From contig CALCBL010000518.1 of the NCBI GenBank assembly GCA_937897495.1, forward strand, positions 1 through 12,083: a stretch of DNA of 12,083 nt, read 5' to 3'. Below are positions 1 through 6,586 of this stretch, in pieces. The DNA is from an uncultured Burkholderiales bacterium (GTDB taxonomy: Bacteria; Pseudomonadota; Gammaproteobacteria; Burkholderiales; Burkholderiaceae_C). Position 1 is the stretch's first letter; each line of letters begins with the position of its first letter. The notes under the pieces were generated by a model. The model saw only the letters and a program-made list of their open reading frames with translations. It did no database searches and was not told where the DNA came from. The position numbers were made by a program, and so were the translations under genes.

Positions 1-18
1 GGTGTGCTCTTCCGATCT
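1..18 (+). other. Illumina TruSeq adapter remnant (not genomic)
   Basis: Bases 2-18 (GTGTGCTCTTCCGATCT) are identical to the last 17 bases of the standard Illumina TruSeq read-2/index adapter; only base 1 differs from the adapter. Genomic sequence appears to begin at base 19, where the reading frame of the CinA/PncC gene is immediately recognisable. This is an untrimmed adapter at a contig end and should be masked. The adapter match is seen in the sequence; its identity is established knowledge. Confidence 0.95.
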
Positions 19-221
19 CGACTGGCGGTACTGATGCCAAGCCGGTGGGCACTGTTTGGTTGGCTTGGGCATGGCGTGACTCGAAGCAAGTCCTGCACAG
101 TGAGACCCTACTTCGGCAATTTGAAGGCACGCGATCTGAGGTTCGCGATGCAACGGCCGAATTGGCGCTGGCTCATCTCACTGAGTTAGTGGAAAAAACA
201 GGCAAAAAAATACCCACCTAA
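19..221 (+). CDS. cinA: CinA/PncC-family nicotinamide-nucleotide amidase, C-terminal fragment (5' end missing)
   Basis: Reading in the frame of base 21 gives 66 codons ending at TAA 219-221. The peptide begins TGGTDAKPVGTVWLAWAW and continues with FEGTRSEVRDAT and a C-terminal helix. This is the conserved end of the CinA C-terminal (PncC) domain: the family shows a GP-x-GG-T/S-x-x-KPVGTVW segment followed by F-x-G-x-R-x-x-VR and a terminal helix. The enzyme deamidates nicotinamide mononucleotide to nicotinate mononucleotide and ammonia in cytoplasmic NAD recycling. The two bases before codon 1 (CG at 19-20) fit the expected Pro codon of the GP-x-GG motif, so the gene is cut by the contig end and adapter, not mutated. 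The rest lies off the window, so I cannot tell a stand-alone PncC (about 160-170 aa) from a longer CinA. It is convergent with the tRNA and ribosomal genes. A longer-looking overlapping frame starting at base 4 is spurious. Confidence 0.88.
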
Positions 222-234
222 GTGAGTATTTTTT
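205..234. terminator. Bidirectional intrinsic terminator between cinA and tRNA-fMet
   Basis: Arms 205-217 and 222-234 form a 13-bp stem with one C-A mismatch (214/225) and a CTAA loop at 218-221. Read rightward it ends in six T (229-234) and would terminate cinA. Read leftward it ends in a run of seven T and would terminate the tRNA-fMet transcript. The cinA stop codon (219-221) lies inside the loop, so terminator and gene end overlap completely. The A/T-rich outer stem doubles as A-tract and T-tract. Stem and runs are seen directly; termination activity is inferred. Confidence 0.8.
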
Positions 235-242
235 CAATTTAC

Positions 243-261
243 AACAAGACAGTGTCTTGTT
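243..261. terminator. Second small hairpin, possible back-up terminator
   Basis: AACAAGAC (243-250) and GTCTTGTT (254-261) form a perfect 8-bp stem around AGT. On the plus strand it runs into TT-AATTT, a weak T-tract. It lies between the main bidirectional terminator and the tRNA 3' end, so it could reinforce rightward termination of cinA or shape the tRNA precursor 3' trailer before processing. Its role is inferred; only the inverted repeat is seen. Confidence 0.45.
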
Positions 262-267
262 TTAATT

Positions 268-344
<77 letters not shown>

Positions 345-355
345 GTAAGTAAGAG

Positions 356-361
356 AGTATA
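356..361 (-). promoter_or_regulatory. Putative -10 element of the tRNA-fMet promoter
   Basis: The minus strand carries TATACT (5 of 6 consensus bases) at 356-361, placing a start site about 5 nt upstream of the mature tRNA 5' end at 344. Such a short leader is normal for stable RNA genes. No convincing -35 hexamer is found at 16-18 nt spacing, so this is a partial promoter call. The upstream A/T-rich segment, including the hairpin at 372-406, could act as an UP-like element. Confidence 0.5.
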
Positions 362-371
362 CCTTGTTAGC

Positions 372-406
372 CAGCTTTAATACTTAAGAATTTAAATTTA
401 AAGCTG
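372..406 (-). repeat. Inverted repeat after rplQ (A/T-rich stem-loop)
   Basis: CAGCTTTAA (372-380) is perfectly complementary to TTAAAGCTG (398-406) across a 17-nt A/T-rich loop that itself contains CTTAAG and TTTAAATTTAAA palindromes. It begins 13 nt past the rplQ stop codon. No T-run follows it on the minus strand, so it is not a canonical intrinsic terminator. It could stabilise the 3' end of the alpha-operon mRNA, slow polymerase, or mark an RNase site separating rplQ mRNA from the tRNA. The repeat is seen; its role is inferred. Confidence 0.5.
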
Positions 407-419
407 AATGACTGGGTGA

Positions 420-806
420 TTAAGCTTCAGGTGCTTGATCGGCCACATCGGGACGATCAACCAATTCGACCAAAGCCATGGGTGCATTGTCGCCAACGCG
501 GTAACCCATTTTCAAGATGCGTGTGTAACCACCGGGGCGTGCGTTAAAGCGAGGGCCGAGGTCTGTGAACAGCTTGGTGACGCTGTCGCGATCGCGCAGG
601 CGATTGAAGGCCAAGCGGCGGTTGGCCACTGTGTCAACTTTGGCCAATGTGATCATGGGCTCAATGACGCGGCGCAATTCTTTGGCCTTAGGCACTGTGG
701 TTTTGATGACTTCATGCTCAATGATGGAGTTCATCATGTTTTGAAGCATTGCCAAGCGGTGTGAGCTTGTGCGGTTGAGTTTACGTAGTCCGTGTCCGTG
801 ACGCAT
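420..806 (-). CDS. rplQ: 50S ribosomal protein L17 (bL17)
   Basis: The 128-aa product begins [17 protein letters not shown] and contains [20 protein letters not shown] and [14 protein letters not shown], the hallmark N-terminal half of bL17, followed by a GGYTRILK segment and an acidic tail. bL17 binds 23S rRNA near the peptide exit tunnel on the solvent side of the large subunit. Length is close to E. coli L17 (127 aa). The ATG is preceded by an AAAGGA ribosome binding site 8 nt upstream. It is the last protein gene of the alpha operon, as in E. coli, but the 114-nt spacer from rpoA is long and structured, which could let rplQ be expressed at a different level. It is followed by a 13-nt gap and the inverted repeat at 372-406. 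Identification is firm. Confidence 0.98.
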   Translation of the reverse strand: MRHGHGLRKLNRTSSHRLAMLQNMMNSIIEHEVIKTTVPKAKELRRVIEPMITLAKVDTVANRRLAFNRLRDRDSVTKLFTDLGPRFNARPGGYTRILKMGYRVGDNAPMALVELVDRPDVADQAPEA

Positions 807-832
807 GGTGCTAATCCTTTCTTTATTAATCA

Positions 833-854
833 GGCAGCCGTATCAGGTACTGCC
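833..854 (-). repeat. Short stem-loop in rpoA-rplQ spacer
   Basis: GGCAG (833-837) pairs with CTGCC (850-854) across a 12-nt loop. The same region carries a direct repeat ACTGCCC (849-855 and 860-866). It lies just upstream of the rplQ ribosome binding site. At 5 bp it is weak on its own and is listed because it is one of three stem-loops packed into this spacer. Confidence 0.3.
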
Positions 855-863
855 CGTGCACTG

Positions 864-895
864 CCCACCTCTTTGGTGCAGGTGGGACTTTTTTT
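864..895 (+). terminator. Plus-strand terminator-like hairpin in the rpoA-rplQ spacer
   Basis: CCCACCT (864-870) and AGGTGGG (880-886) form a perfect 7-bp GC-rich stem, followed on the plus strand by AC and seven T (889-895), the layout of an intrinsic terminator pointing rightward. No plus-strand gene precedes it, so if it works it would block antisense transcription entering rpoA. On the minus-strand mRNA it is a hairpin preceded by an A-run. CACC (866-869) can also pair with GGTG (875-878), giving a competing, smaller fold. Confidence 0.5.
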
Positions 896-917
896 AAACG
901 CAGTTTGAGCTGCGTTT
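896..917 (-). repeat. Perfect stem-loop directly after rpoA
   Basis: AAACGCAG (896-903) and CTGCGTTT (910-917) form a perfect 8-bp stem with a 6-nt loop, starting 4 nt after the rpoA stop codon. On the mRNA the stem is followed by A residues, not U, so it is not an intrinsic terminator. A plausible role is a 3' barrier protecting rpoA mRNA from exonucleases or a processing site between rpoA and rplQ. Structure seen, role inferred. Confidence 0.55.
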
Positions 918-920
918 CAA

Positions 921-1913
921 TTAACGCTTTTCCAAACCGGCTGGTGGCCAGCTTTCGAGCTTCATGCCCAATGTCAAACCACGTGAGGCCAAAACTTCTT
1001 TGATCTCGTTGAGTGACTTGCGACCCAAGTTAGGGGTCTTGAGCAATTCGTTTTCGGTACGCTGAATGAGGTCGCCGATGTAGTAAATGTTTTCTGCTTT
1101 GAGGCAGTTGGCAGAACGAACAGTGAGTTCGAGCTCGTCCACTGGGCGCAGCAAAATAGGATCGAAGCTGCTGGCGCCGCCGCGTTGTGCGGGTGCGTCA
1201 AAGGCAGACAACTCGCTGCCTTCAAGCTGTGCGAACACAGCCAATTGCTCAACCAAAATTTTGGCAGAAGAACGCACTGCGTCTTCAGCGCTGATGGCAC
1301 CGTTGGTTTCCATCTCGATGACCAATTTGTCGAGGTCGGTACGCTGTTCTACGCGAGCGCTTTCAACAATGTAGCTCACACGCTTGACGGGTGAGAAAGA
1401 TGCGTCGAGCACAATGCGGCCAACAGATTTAGTGGGCTCATCGGCAAAACGGCGCATAGAACCTGGCACATAGCCACGGCCTTTTTCAACCTTGATTTGC
1501 ATGTCGAGTTTGCCGCCATGTGACAGGTTGGCAATGATGTGCTCGGGGTTGATGACTTCGACGTCATGCGGTGTTTGGATGTCAGCCGCTGTGACAGGGC
1601 CTTCGCCATCTTTGCGCAAGCTCAAAGTGACTTCGTCGCGGTTGTGCAATTTGAAGACCACGCCTTTGAGGTTCAACAAAATGTTGACGACATCTTCTTG
1701 CACGCCGTCAATAGAAGAGTATTCGTGAACAACACCCGCTATAGTGACTTCAGTGGCGGAATAACCCACCATGGAAGACAACAAAACGCGGCGCAGCGCA
1801 TTGCCCAACGTATGGCCGTAGCCACGCTCGAAGGGCTCAAGGGTTACCTTGGCGCGGTTAGGGCCGAGTTGTTCGACCTGGATAGCTTTTGGTTTCAACA
1901 GATTGGTTTGCAT
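921..1913 (-). CDS. rpoA: DNA-directed RNA polymerase alpha subunit
   Basis: The 330-aa protein matches the normal length (E. coli 329). The N-terminal domain (about residues 1-235) contains the dimerisation and assembly signature [15 protein letters not shown] at about 33-47. A flexible linker around 236-250 leads to the C-terminal domain (about 250-325). In the C-terminal domain, [16 protein letters not shown] holds R266, N269 and C270, matching E. coli R265, N268 and C269, which contact UP-element DNA and activators; K299 in [10 protein letters not shown] matches K298. The alpha dimer nucleates assembly of beta and beta' and recruits activators. The ATG has an AGAGGAAG ribosome binding site 5 nt upstream. 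It lies between rpsD and rplQ as in the E. coli alpha operon, with long flanking spacers (102 and 114 nt). No residue looks abnormal. Confidence 0.99.
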   Translation of the reverse strand: MQTNLLKPKAIQVEQLGPNRAKVTLEPFERGYGHTLGNALRRVLLSSMVGYSATEVTIAGVVHEYSSIDGVQEDVVNILLNLKGVVFKLHNRDEVTLSLRKDGEGPVTAADIQTPHDVEVINPEHIIANLSHGGKLDMQIKVEKGRGYVPGSMRRFADEPTKSVGRIVLDASFSPVKRVSYIVESARVEQRTDLDKLVIEMETNGAISAEDAVRSSAKILVEQLAVFAQLEGSELSAFDAPAQRGGASSFDPILLRPVDELELTVRSANCLKAENIYYIGDLIQRTENELLKTPNLGRKSLNEIKEVLASRGLTLGMKLESWPPAGLEKR

Positions 1914-2015
1914 TCAGACTTCCTCTCAATACCCTCGGTACGTTACACCGGTAAGGCTGATGAAGCACCCAAACCGCATGCATCGCGGTAAGGGAACGAT
2001 TGAAACAAGATGGGA
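1914..2015 (-). other. rpsD-rpoA spacer with weak stem-loop
   Basis: This 102-nt spacer holds the rpoA ribosome binding site at its left end and a small perfect hairpin, ACCGC (1973-1977) with GCGGT (1985-1989) around a 7-nt loop. I see no good promoter and no T-run terminator. It is long for an interior r-protein operon spacer. It shares the string ACCGCATG with the rpsK-rpsD spacer, which could be chance. Confidence 0.4.
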
Positions 2016-2639
2016 TTAGCGTGAATACAATTCAACGATCAAAGATTCGTTGATGTCAGCCGCAAACTCATCACGATCAGGCGCCTTCTTAAAGACACCC
2101 TCAACTTTTTCGATGTTGACTTCAACCCAAGCTGGCATGCCAACTTGTTGAGCCAATTGGAGTGCTTCCAAAACACGGATTTGTTTTTTGGATTTTTCAC
2201 GCACTGCCACTACATCGCCAGCTTTGACGAGGTAGGAAGGAATGTTCACTGGGTGACCATTGACTGTGAGCGCTTTGTGAGACACCAATTGGCGTGATTC
2301 AGCGCGTGTAGAGCCAAAGCCCATGCGGTAAACAACGTTGTCCAAACGTGACTCAAGCAAGCTCAACAGGTTGGAGCCTGTGTTGCCTTTGCGGCGATCG
2401 GCTTCAGTGAAATAGCGGCGGAATTGCTTCTCGAGCACGCCGTACATGCGTTTCACTTTTTGCTTTTCACGCAATTGCAGACCGTAGTCGGATGTGCGCT
2501 GACCCGAAGTGCGACCGTGTTGGCCGGGCTTGGTGTCAAATTTTGACTTGTCCGCAATAGAGCGACGAGCGCTCTTCAAGAACAGGTCAGTGCCTTCACG
2601 GCGGGATAGTTTGGCCTTAGGGCCTAGGTAACGTGCCAC
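2016..2639 (-). CDS. rpsD: 30S ribosomal protein S4 (uS4), GTG start
   Basis: The 207-aa product reads (M)[19 protein letters not shown] from a GTG at 2637-2639. This start gives the conserved uS4 N-terminus and the usual length, and an AAGGAAG ribosome binding site sits 5 nt upstream at 2645-2651. The open frame extends 7 codons further to a TTG at 2660, but that extension overlaps the ribosome binding site and is not native to the family. The S4 RNA-binding domain lies at about 97-158 ([21 protein letters not shown] region). No zinc-binding cysteines are present, so this is the zinc-free form. uS4 is a primary 16S rRNA binder that starts assembly of the 30S body; in E. coli it also represses the alpha operon by binding the rpsM leader. 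Here two strong hairpins lie directly upstream. Confidence 0.97.
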   Translation of the reverse strand: MARYLGPKAKLSRREGTDLFLKSARRSIADKSKFDTKPGQHGRTSGQRTSDYGLQLREKQKVKRMYGVLEKQFRRYFTEADRRKGNTGSNLLSLLESRLDNVVYRMGFGSTRAESRQLVSHKALTVNGHPVNIPSYLVKAGDVVAVREKSKKQIRVLEALQLAQQVGMPAWVEVNIEKVEGVFKKAPDRDEFAADINESLIVELYSR

Positions 2640-2663
2640 TTGATCTTCCTTTTCTGTCAACTA

Positions 2664-2705
2664 CCGCATGAGACATGCGGGAGCCATTGCCAGCACGGCA
2701 ATGGC
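2664..2705 (-). promoter_or_regulatory. Tandem perfect hairpins in the rpsK-rpsD spacer
   Basis: Two adjacent perfect stem-loops fill most of this 81-nt spacer. GCCATTGCC (2683-2691) pairs with GGCAATGGC (2697-2705), 9 bp with a 5-nt loop; CCGCATG (2664-2670) pairs with CATGCGG (2674-2680), 7 bp with a 3-nt loop. They are 2 nt apart, and the second ends 12 nt before the rpsD ribosome binding site. Neither is followed by a U-run, so they do not look like terminators. Plausible roles are autogenous control by S4, RNase processing, or RNA stabilisation. The pairing is seen; the role is inferred. Confidence 0.6.
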
Positions 2706-2720
2706 GGTGGGCTTTGCAAA

Positions 2721-3125
2721 TTAAATACGACGACGCTTTTGAGGGCGGCAACCGTTGTGCGGCATGGGTGTGACGTCTGCAATCGAAGTGATGCGGATGC
2801 CCAAGGCGCCCAATGCACGAACTGAAGATTCGCGACCTGGGCCGGGGCCTTTGATCTCGACGTCTAAGTTCTTGATGCCTTGTTCAATGGCAGCACGGCC
2901 AGCCACTTCGGAAGCAACCTGAGCTGCAAACGGTGTGGATTTACGTGAACCCTTGAAACCTTGACCACCAGAAGACGCCCATGACAAAGCATTGCCTTGG
3001 CGGTCTGTGATGGTGATGATGGTGTTGTTGAACGAGGCGTGCACGTGTGCAATGCCATCGGCAACGTTCTTGCGAACTTTTTTGCGCACGCGTTGTGCGG
3101 CGCTATTGGTTGGGGCTTTTGCCAT
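2721..3125 (-). CDS. rpsK: 30S ribosomal protein S11 (uS11)
   Basis: The 134-aa protein has the basic N-terminus (about 1-20), then the uS11 core [26 protein letters not shown], the [17 protein letters not shown] segment, and the conserved C-terminal [32 protein letters not shown]. uS11 sits on the 30S platform, binds 16S rRNA together with S6, S18 and S21, and contributes to the mRNA exit site. Length is slightly above E. coli S11 (129 aa) because of a few extra N-terminal residues typical of betaproteobacteria. It follows rpsM after 19 nt. The downstream gap to rpsD is long and carries two hairpins. Confidence 0.98.
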   Translation of the reverse strand: MAKAPTNSAAQRVRKKVRKNVADGIAHVHASFNNTIITITDRQGNALSWASSGGQGFKGSRKSTPFAAQVASEVAGRAAIEQGIKNLDVEIKGPGPGRESSVRALGALGIRITSIADVTPMPHNGCRPQKRRRI

Positions 3126-3144
3126 GGTGGTCTCTCAATCCCTG

Positions 3145-3510
3145 TTATTTCTTCAAGCCGGCGGCGCCTTTGCGCGGACCCTTGCGAGTGCGTGCATTGG
3201 TGCGAGTACGCTGACCACGCATGGGCAAGCCACGGCGGTGGCGGAAACCACGGTAGCAACCAATGTCCATCAAACGCTTGATGTTCATGGTTGTTTCGCG
3301 ACGCAAGTCACCTTCAATGGTGATCAATGCGATTTGATCGCGAATTTTTTCCAGGTCGCCATCCGTCAGATCTTTGATCTTCTTGGAATAAGCAATGCCT
3401 GAAGCTTCGCAAATTTTGCGAGCGCGGGTGCGACCGATACCAAAGATGGCGGTTAAGCCAATTTCGGTATGCTTGTGCGGCGGAATATTGATACCAGCGA
3501 TACGTGCCAT
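3145..3510 (-). CDS. rpsM: 30S ribosomal protein S13 (uS13)
   Basis: The 121-aa product starts [20 protein letters not shown], includes the helix-hairpin-helix-like [13 protein letters not shown] at about 23-35, and ends in the basic [18 protein letters not shown] tail that reaches toward P-site tRNA. uS13 is on the 30S head, forms bridges to L5 and 23S rRNA of the large subunit, and touches P-site tRNA. An AGAGGA ribosome binding site lies 7 nt upstream of the ATG. It follows rpmJ after only 25 nt with no evident promoter, so the alpha operon appears continuous with the spc operon here. In E. coli the S4-binding pseudoknot spans the rpsM leader; I could not identify an equivalent fold in this short gap. 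Confidence 0.98.
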   Translation of the reverse strand: MARIAGINIPPHKHTEIGLTAIFGIGRTRARKICEASGIAYSKKIKDLTDGDLEKIRDQIALITIEGDLRRETTMNIKRLMDIGCYRGFRHRRGLPMRGQRTRTNARTRKGPRKGAAGLKK

Positions 3511-3535
3511 TTTGGTCCTCTAATAACTCTTGCAA

Positions 3536-3649
3536 TCAGCCTTGACGCTGCTTATGACGTGGGTCTGTGCAGATAACACGAACCACGCCCTTACGGCGAA
3601 TAACTTTGCAGTTGCGGCAAATTTTTTTGACCGAAGCCGAAACTTTCAT
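3536..3649 (-). CDS. rpmJ: 50S ribosomal protein L36 (bL36), zinc-ribbon form
   Basis: A 37-codon gene, [20 protein letters not shown] followed by [17 protein letters not shown], ending TGA. The zinc ligands C11, C14, C27 and H32 are all present, which is the C+ form of bL36. The protein packs against 23S rRNA near the base of the L7/L12 stalk and the GTPase-associated region. The start has a GGAG ribosome binding site 7 nt upstream. A second ATG overlaps it out of frame (ATGAAATG, where the first ATG would stop after two codons) and is ignored. It lies between secY and rpsM as in E. coli. The infA gene found between secY and rpmJ in some betaproteobacteria is not here. Zinc-dependent bL36 often has a zinc-free paralogue induced on zinc starvation, which cannot be judged from this window. 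Confidence 0.97.
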
Positions 3650-3686
3650 TTCATTTCTCCTAAAACTCTTTTGACTATCAATTCAT

Positions 3687-5009
3687 TCACAGCGTTGTTT
3701 TGAAATTCGCTTTTTTGAGAAGCGACTCGTACTGCTGTGACATCATGTAATTTTGAACTTGTGACATGAAATCCATGGTCACCACCACAATGATCAGAAG
3801 TGAGGTGCCGCCAAAATAGAAGGGCACGTTGTACTTCAAGATCAAAAATTCGGGCAAAAGACAAACAAAGGTGATGTACACGGCACCAGCCAGTGTGAGG
3901 CGCACCAAAATTTTGTCGATGAATTTGGCAGTGTGATCACCGGGGCGAATGCCAGGGATGAACGCACCACTCTTCTTGAGGTTGTCGGCCGTTTCGCGGC
4001 TGTTGAACACCAAGGCTGTGTAGAAAAAGCAGAAGAAGATAATGGCAGCTGCATAGAACATGACGTAGATGGGTTGGCCAGGCGTGAGGGCACCAGACAC
4101 ATCTTTCATGAACAACACCAAAGCGTTATCAGACTCACCAGAACTGAACCAATTGATCACAGTGGCTGGCAACAAAATAATGGAAGAAGCAAAGATAGGG
4201 GGAATGACACCCGCCATGTTGAGCTTCAGGGGCAGGTGTGAAGATTGACCGCCATACACCTTGTTGCCCACCTGGCGGCGAGCGTAATTGACCAAGATTT
4301 TGCGCTGGCCGCGTTCAACGAAGACCACAAAATAAGTGACCAACATCACAACCGCAATGATGAAGATGGAAACCAGAGGGCCCATGGCGCCTGTGCGAAC
4401 CAACTCCAACAAACCACCGATAGAGCTTGGCAAACCCGCAGCAATACCAGCAAAAATAAGAATGGAAATACCGTTGCCCAAACCGCGCTCGGTGATTTGT
4501 TCGCCCAACCACATGAGGAACATGGTGCCAGCGGTCAAACTCACGACGGCTGTCATGCGGAAACCAAAACCAGGGGAAATAACCAAGCCGGCAGAAGCTT
4601 CCAAAGCCATGGCAATGCCCAATGACTGGAACAGGGCCAAACCCAAAGCGCCAAAGCGTGTGTACTGCGTAATTTTGCGACGACCCGCTTCGCCCTCTTT
4701 CTTGAGCTGCTCGAAGGCAGGCAAGACGTAGGTGAGCAGTTGCATGATGATGGACGCAGAGATGTAAGGCATGATGCCCAACGCGAACACGGTGAAGCGC
4801 GACAAAGCACCACCCGAGAACATGTTGAACAAACTGAGAATGCCGCCCTGCTGACCATTGAAGAGTTGTTGCAGTTGTGCGGGGTCAATGCCTGGCACAG
4901 GAATGTGCGCACCGACACGGTAAACCACGAGCGCGAGCAACAAGAAGATAAGACGGCGACTTAAGTCTCCGTACTTACCTTTGTTGGCTGTTGTTGCGCT
5001 AGTGACCAC
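3687..5009 (-). CDS. secY: Preprotein translocase subunit SecY, GTG start
   Basis: The 440-aa protein has the ten-helix SecY layout. TM1 is at about 19-36, followed by the family sequence [11 protein letters not shown]; then come [12 protein letters not shown] (about 77-88), [14 protein letters not shown] (about 170-183), ERGQRKI at 232-238, and the cytoplasmic loop GIRPGDHT at about 353-360, whose R355 matches E. coli R357, essential for SecA-driven transport. It forms the inner-membrane protein-conducting channel with SecE and SecG and receives chains from SecA or the ribosome/SRP. The start is GTG at 5007-5009, 18 nt after the rplO stop, with a modest AAAGAGAC ribosome binding site; no closer in-frame start precedes TM1. 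It is the penultimate spc gene, followed by rpmJ after 37 nt. Length is normal. Confidence 0.98.
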   Translation of the reverse strand: MVTSATTANKGKYGDLSRRLIFLLLALVVYRVGAHIPVPGIDPAQLQQLFNGQQGGILSLFNMFSGGALSRFTVFALGIMPYISASIIMQLLTYVLPAFEQLKKEGEAGRRKITQYTRFGALGLALFQSLGIAMALEASAGLVISPGFGFRMTAVVSLTAGTMFLMWLGEQITERGLGNGISILIFAGIAAGLPSSIGGLLELVRTGAMGPLVSIFIIAVVMLVTYFVVFVERGQRKILVNYARRQVGNKVYGGQSSHLPLKLNMAGVIPPIFASSIILLPATVINWFSSGESDNALVLFMKDVSGALTPGQPIYVMFYAAAIIFFCFFYTALVFNSRETADNLKKSGAFIPGIRPGDHTAKFIDKILVRLTLAGAVYITFVCLLPEFLILKYNVPFYFGGTSLLIIVVVTMDFMSQVQNYMMSQQYESLLKKANFKTTL

Positions 5010-5027
5010 TGCTTGTCTCTTTGTGAA

Positions 5028-5459
5028 TTAGGCCAATGTGCCGCCAGCAGCTTCAATGGCCGCTTTAGCACCTGCTGTTGCGCCAATGCCGGTCAATTTG
5101 ACTGCTTTGGTTAACGCGCCTGTTTTAACAACCTTGACCACTTTGGCCAACTCGCCCACCAGGCCAGCTTGCTTGAGTGTCAACAAGTCAACTTCGGGCA
5201 AGCCGAGTTTCTCGAGGGCTGTGAGTGTGACTTCGGCATTGAACTTCAAGAGATGAGACTTGAAGCCACGCTTAGGCAGACGGCGTTGCAAAGGCATTTG
5301 ACCGCCTTCAAAACCCACTTTGTGGTAGCCGCCTGAACGGGATTTTTGACCTTTGTGACCACGGCCGGCGGTTTTACCCAAGCCAGAGCCAATGCCACGA
5401 CCAACGCGACGCCTGGCGTGTTTAGAGCCGGCTGCAGGTTTAATAGTATTGAGTTCCAT
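5028..5459 (-). CDS. rplO: 50S ribosomal protein L15 (uL15)
   Basis: The 143-aa product begins [20 protein letters not shown] and carries the glycine/arginine-rich N-terminal extension [20 protein letters not shown] with [15 protein letters not shown], all typical of uL15. The C-terminal half forms the globular domain with [16 protein letters not shown] and an Ala/Gly-rich end. uL15 binds 23S rRNA late in 50S assembly; its basic extension penetrates the rRNA core. Length matches E. coli L15 (144 aa). A GAGG ribosome binding site overlaps the rpmD stop codon, 10 nt upstream of the ATG, suggesting translational coupling. secY follows after 18 nt. Confidence 0.98.
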   Translation of the reverse strand: MELNTIKPAAGSKHARRRVGRGIGSGLGKTAGRGHKGQKSRSGGYHKVGFEGGQMPLQRRLPKRGFKSHLLKFNAEVTLTALEKLGLPEVDLLTLKQAGLVGELAKVVKVVKTGALTKAVKLTGIGATAGAKAAIEAAGGTLA

Positions 5460-5469
5460 CAGAATTACC

Positions 5470-5655
5470 TCAGAGAACTTTGACCAGATAGCTGATCTTG
5501 TTGATCATGCCGCGAACAGAAGGTGTGTCTTCTAATTCGCTGACGCTGTTGAGCTTGCGCAAGCCCAGACCACGAACGGTGTCGCGGTGGTCTTGTTTGC
5601 AGCCGATAGGGCTGCGAACCAGTTGGACCTTGACGGTTTGTTGTTGTGTTGTCAT
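5470..5655 (-). CDS. rpmD: 50S ribosomal protein L30 (uL30)
   Basis: A 61-aa protein containing [20 protein letters not shown] and [32 protein letters not shown], the full uL30 signature of a single small alpha-beta domain. E. coli L30 is 59 aa. It binds 23S rRNA on the large subunit near 5S rRNA. The position between rpsE and rplO is the standard spc order. An AAGG-type ribosome binding site lies in the 17-nt spacer after rpsE. An overlapping 83-codon frame in this region is a shadow. Confidence 0.97.
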   Translation of the reverse strand: MTTQQQTVKVQLVRSPIGCKQDHRDTVRGLGLRKLNSVSELEDTPSVRGMINKISYLVKVL

Positions 5656-5672
5656 CTTGTTGCCTTTTTGGT

Positions 5673-6191
5673 TTAAGCGAAGATGTCTTCAACGCTCTTG
5701 CCACGCTTGGAGGCAATTTCGTATGCCGTTGTGCATTGGGTCAATGCGTCCAAAGTAGCGCGAACCATGTTGTAAGGGTTTGACGAACCATGGCTTTTGG
5801 CCACGATGTCAGTGATGCCCATCACTTCGAAAACAGCACGCATGGGGCCGCCAGCAATGATGCCAGTACCCTTGGGAGCGGGCGCCATGAAGACGCGGGC
5901 TGCACCGTGGTGACCGTAAACAGTGTGATGAATGGTGCCGTTTTTGAGCGACACTTTGAGCAAGTTGCGACGCGCTTCTTCCATGGCTTTTTGAACAGCT
6001 GCTGGCACTTCTTTTGATTTGCCTTTGCCCATGCCCACTTTGCCATCGCCATCGCCCACGACTGTGAGTGCTGCGAACGCCAAAATACGTCCGCCCTTCA
6101 CAACCTTGGTAACGCGGTTGACCGCGATCATTTTTTCGCGGAGACCGTCTTCTGGACCGTCACCTTGTGCTTTTGCCTGAAACTTAGCCAT
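5673..6191 (-). CDS. rpsE: 30S ribosomal protein S5 (uS5)
   Basis: The 172-aa protein has the N-terminal double-stranded RNA-binding-like domain with [20 protein letters not shown] and the [18 protein letters not shown] loop at about 47-64, then the C-terminal domain with [19 protein letters not shown] and [16 protein letters not shown]. uS5 lies at the mRNA entry side of the 30S, contributes to mRNA unwinding and decoding fidelity; substitutions in the N-terminal loop cause spectinomycin resistance in E. coli, and here the loop looks wild type (VVKGGR). Start ATG has a CGGAAAT ribosome binding site in the 18-nt spacer after rplR. Length is close to E. coli S5 (167 aa). Confidence 0.98.
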   Translation of the reverse strand: MAKFQAKAQGDGPEDGLREKMIAVNRVTKVVKGGRILAFAALTVVGDGDGKVGMGKGKSKEVPAAVQKAMEEARRNLLKVSLKNGTIHHTVYGHHGAARVFMAPAPKGTGIIAGGPMRAVFEVMGITDIVAKSHGSSNPYNMVRATLDALTQCTTAYEIASKRGKSVEDIFA

Positions 6192-6209
6192 TTGTAATTT
6201 CCGATCCGT

Positions 6210-6575
6210 TTAGAACTGCAAGCCAGCTTCGCGAGCGGCTTCAGCCAAAGCTTTGACACGACCGTGGAATGCAAAACCTGCGCGGTCAAAAGCCACTTTA
6301 TCAACACCAGCAGCTTTCGCTTTTTCAGCGATGCGCTTGCCAATGATTTGGGCTGCATTGGCATTGCCACCCTTGCCGGAAGCGCCGAGTTCTTTGCGAA
6401 CATCGGCTTCGGCTGTGGAAGCACTGGCCAACACTTTGCTGCCGTCGCCGGAAACGACGCTGGCATAAATGTGAAGATTGGTACGGTTTACTGTCAAACG
6501 TGCCACGCCTTGCTGTGCAATGCGAATGCGGGTTTGACGTGCACGACGCAGACGCTGCTCTTTTTTGGTCAACAT
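6210..6575 (-). CDS. rplR: 50S ribosomal protein L18 (uL18)
   Basis: A 121-aa product with the basic N-terminus [19 protein letters not shown], the central [16 protein letters not shown], and the C-terminal [21 protein letters not shown]...[26 protein letters not shown], the uL18 pattern. uL18 binds 5S rRNA and, with L5, brings it into the central protuberance. The rplF stop is followed at once by GGAG, placing a ribosome binding site 7 nt before this ATG (11-nt spacer), so rplR translation is likely coupled to rplF. Length close to E. coli L18 (117 aa). Confidence 0.98.
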   Translation of the reverse strand: MLTKKEQRLRRARQTRIRIAQQGVARLTVNRTNLHIYASVVSGDGSKVLASASTAEADVRKELGASGKGGNANAAQIIGKRIAEKAKAAGVDKVAFDRAGFAFHGRVKALAEAAREAGLQF

Positions 6576-6586
6576 GATGCAGCTCC

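Noticed and set aside
4..189. 61-codon plus-strand ORF at the window start
   Set aside because: Its start lies in adapter sequence and it is in a different frame from the recognisable CinA/PncC C-terminus (21-221).
1539..1991. 150-codon plus-strand ORF antisense to rpoA
   Set aside because: It is the antisense shadow of rpoA, with no recognisable motif and low-complexity composition mirroring the rpoA codons.
3511..3535. E. coli-type S4-binding pseudoknot before rpsM
   Set aside because: The gap is only 25 nt and I could not trace the nested pairing by eye; it would have to include rpmJ and rpsM coding sequence.
3933..4731. Several 100-130-codon plus-strand ORFs antisense to secY
   Set aside because: They mirror the hydrophobic codon pattern of secY on the opposite strand and resemble no protein family.
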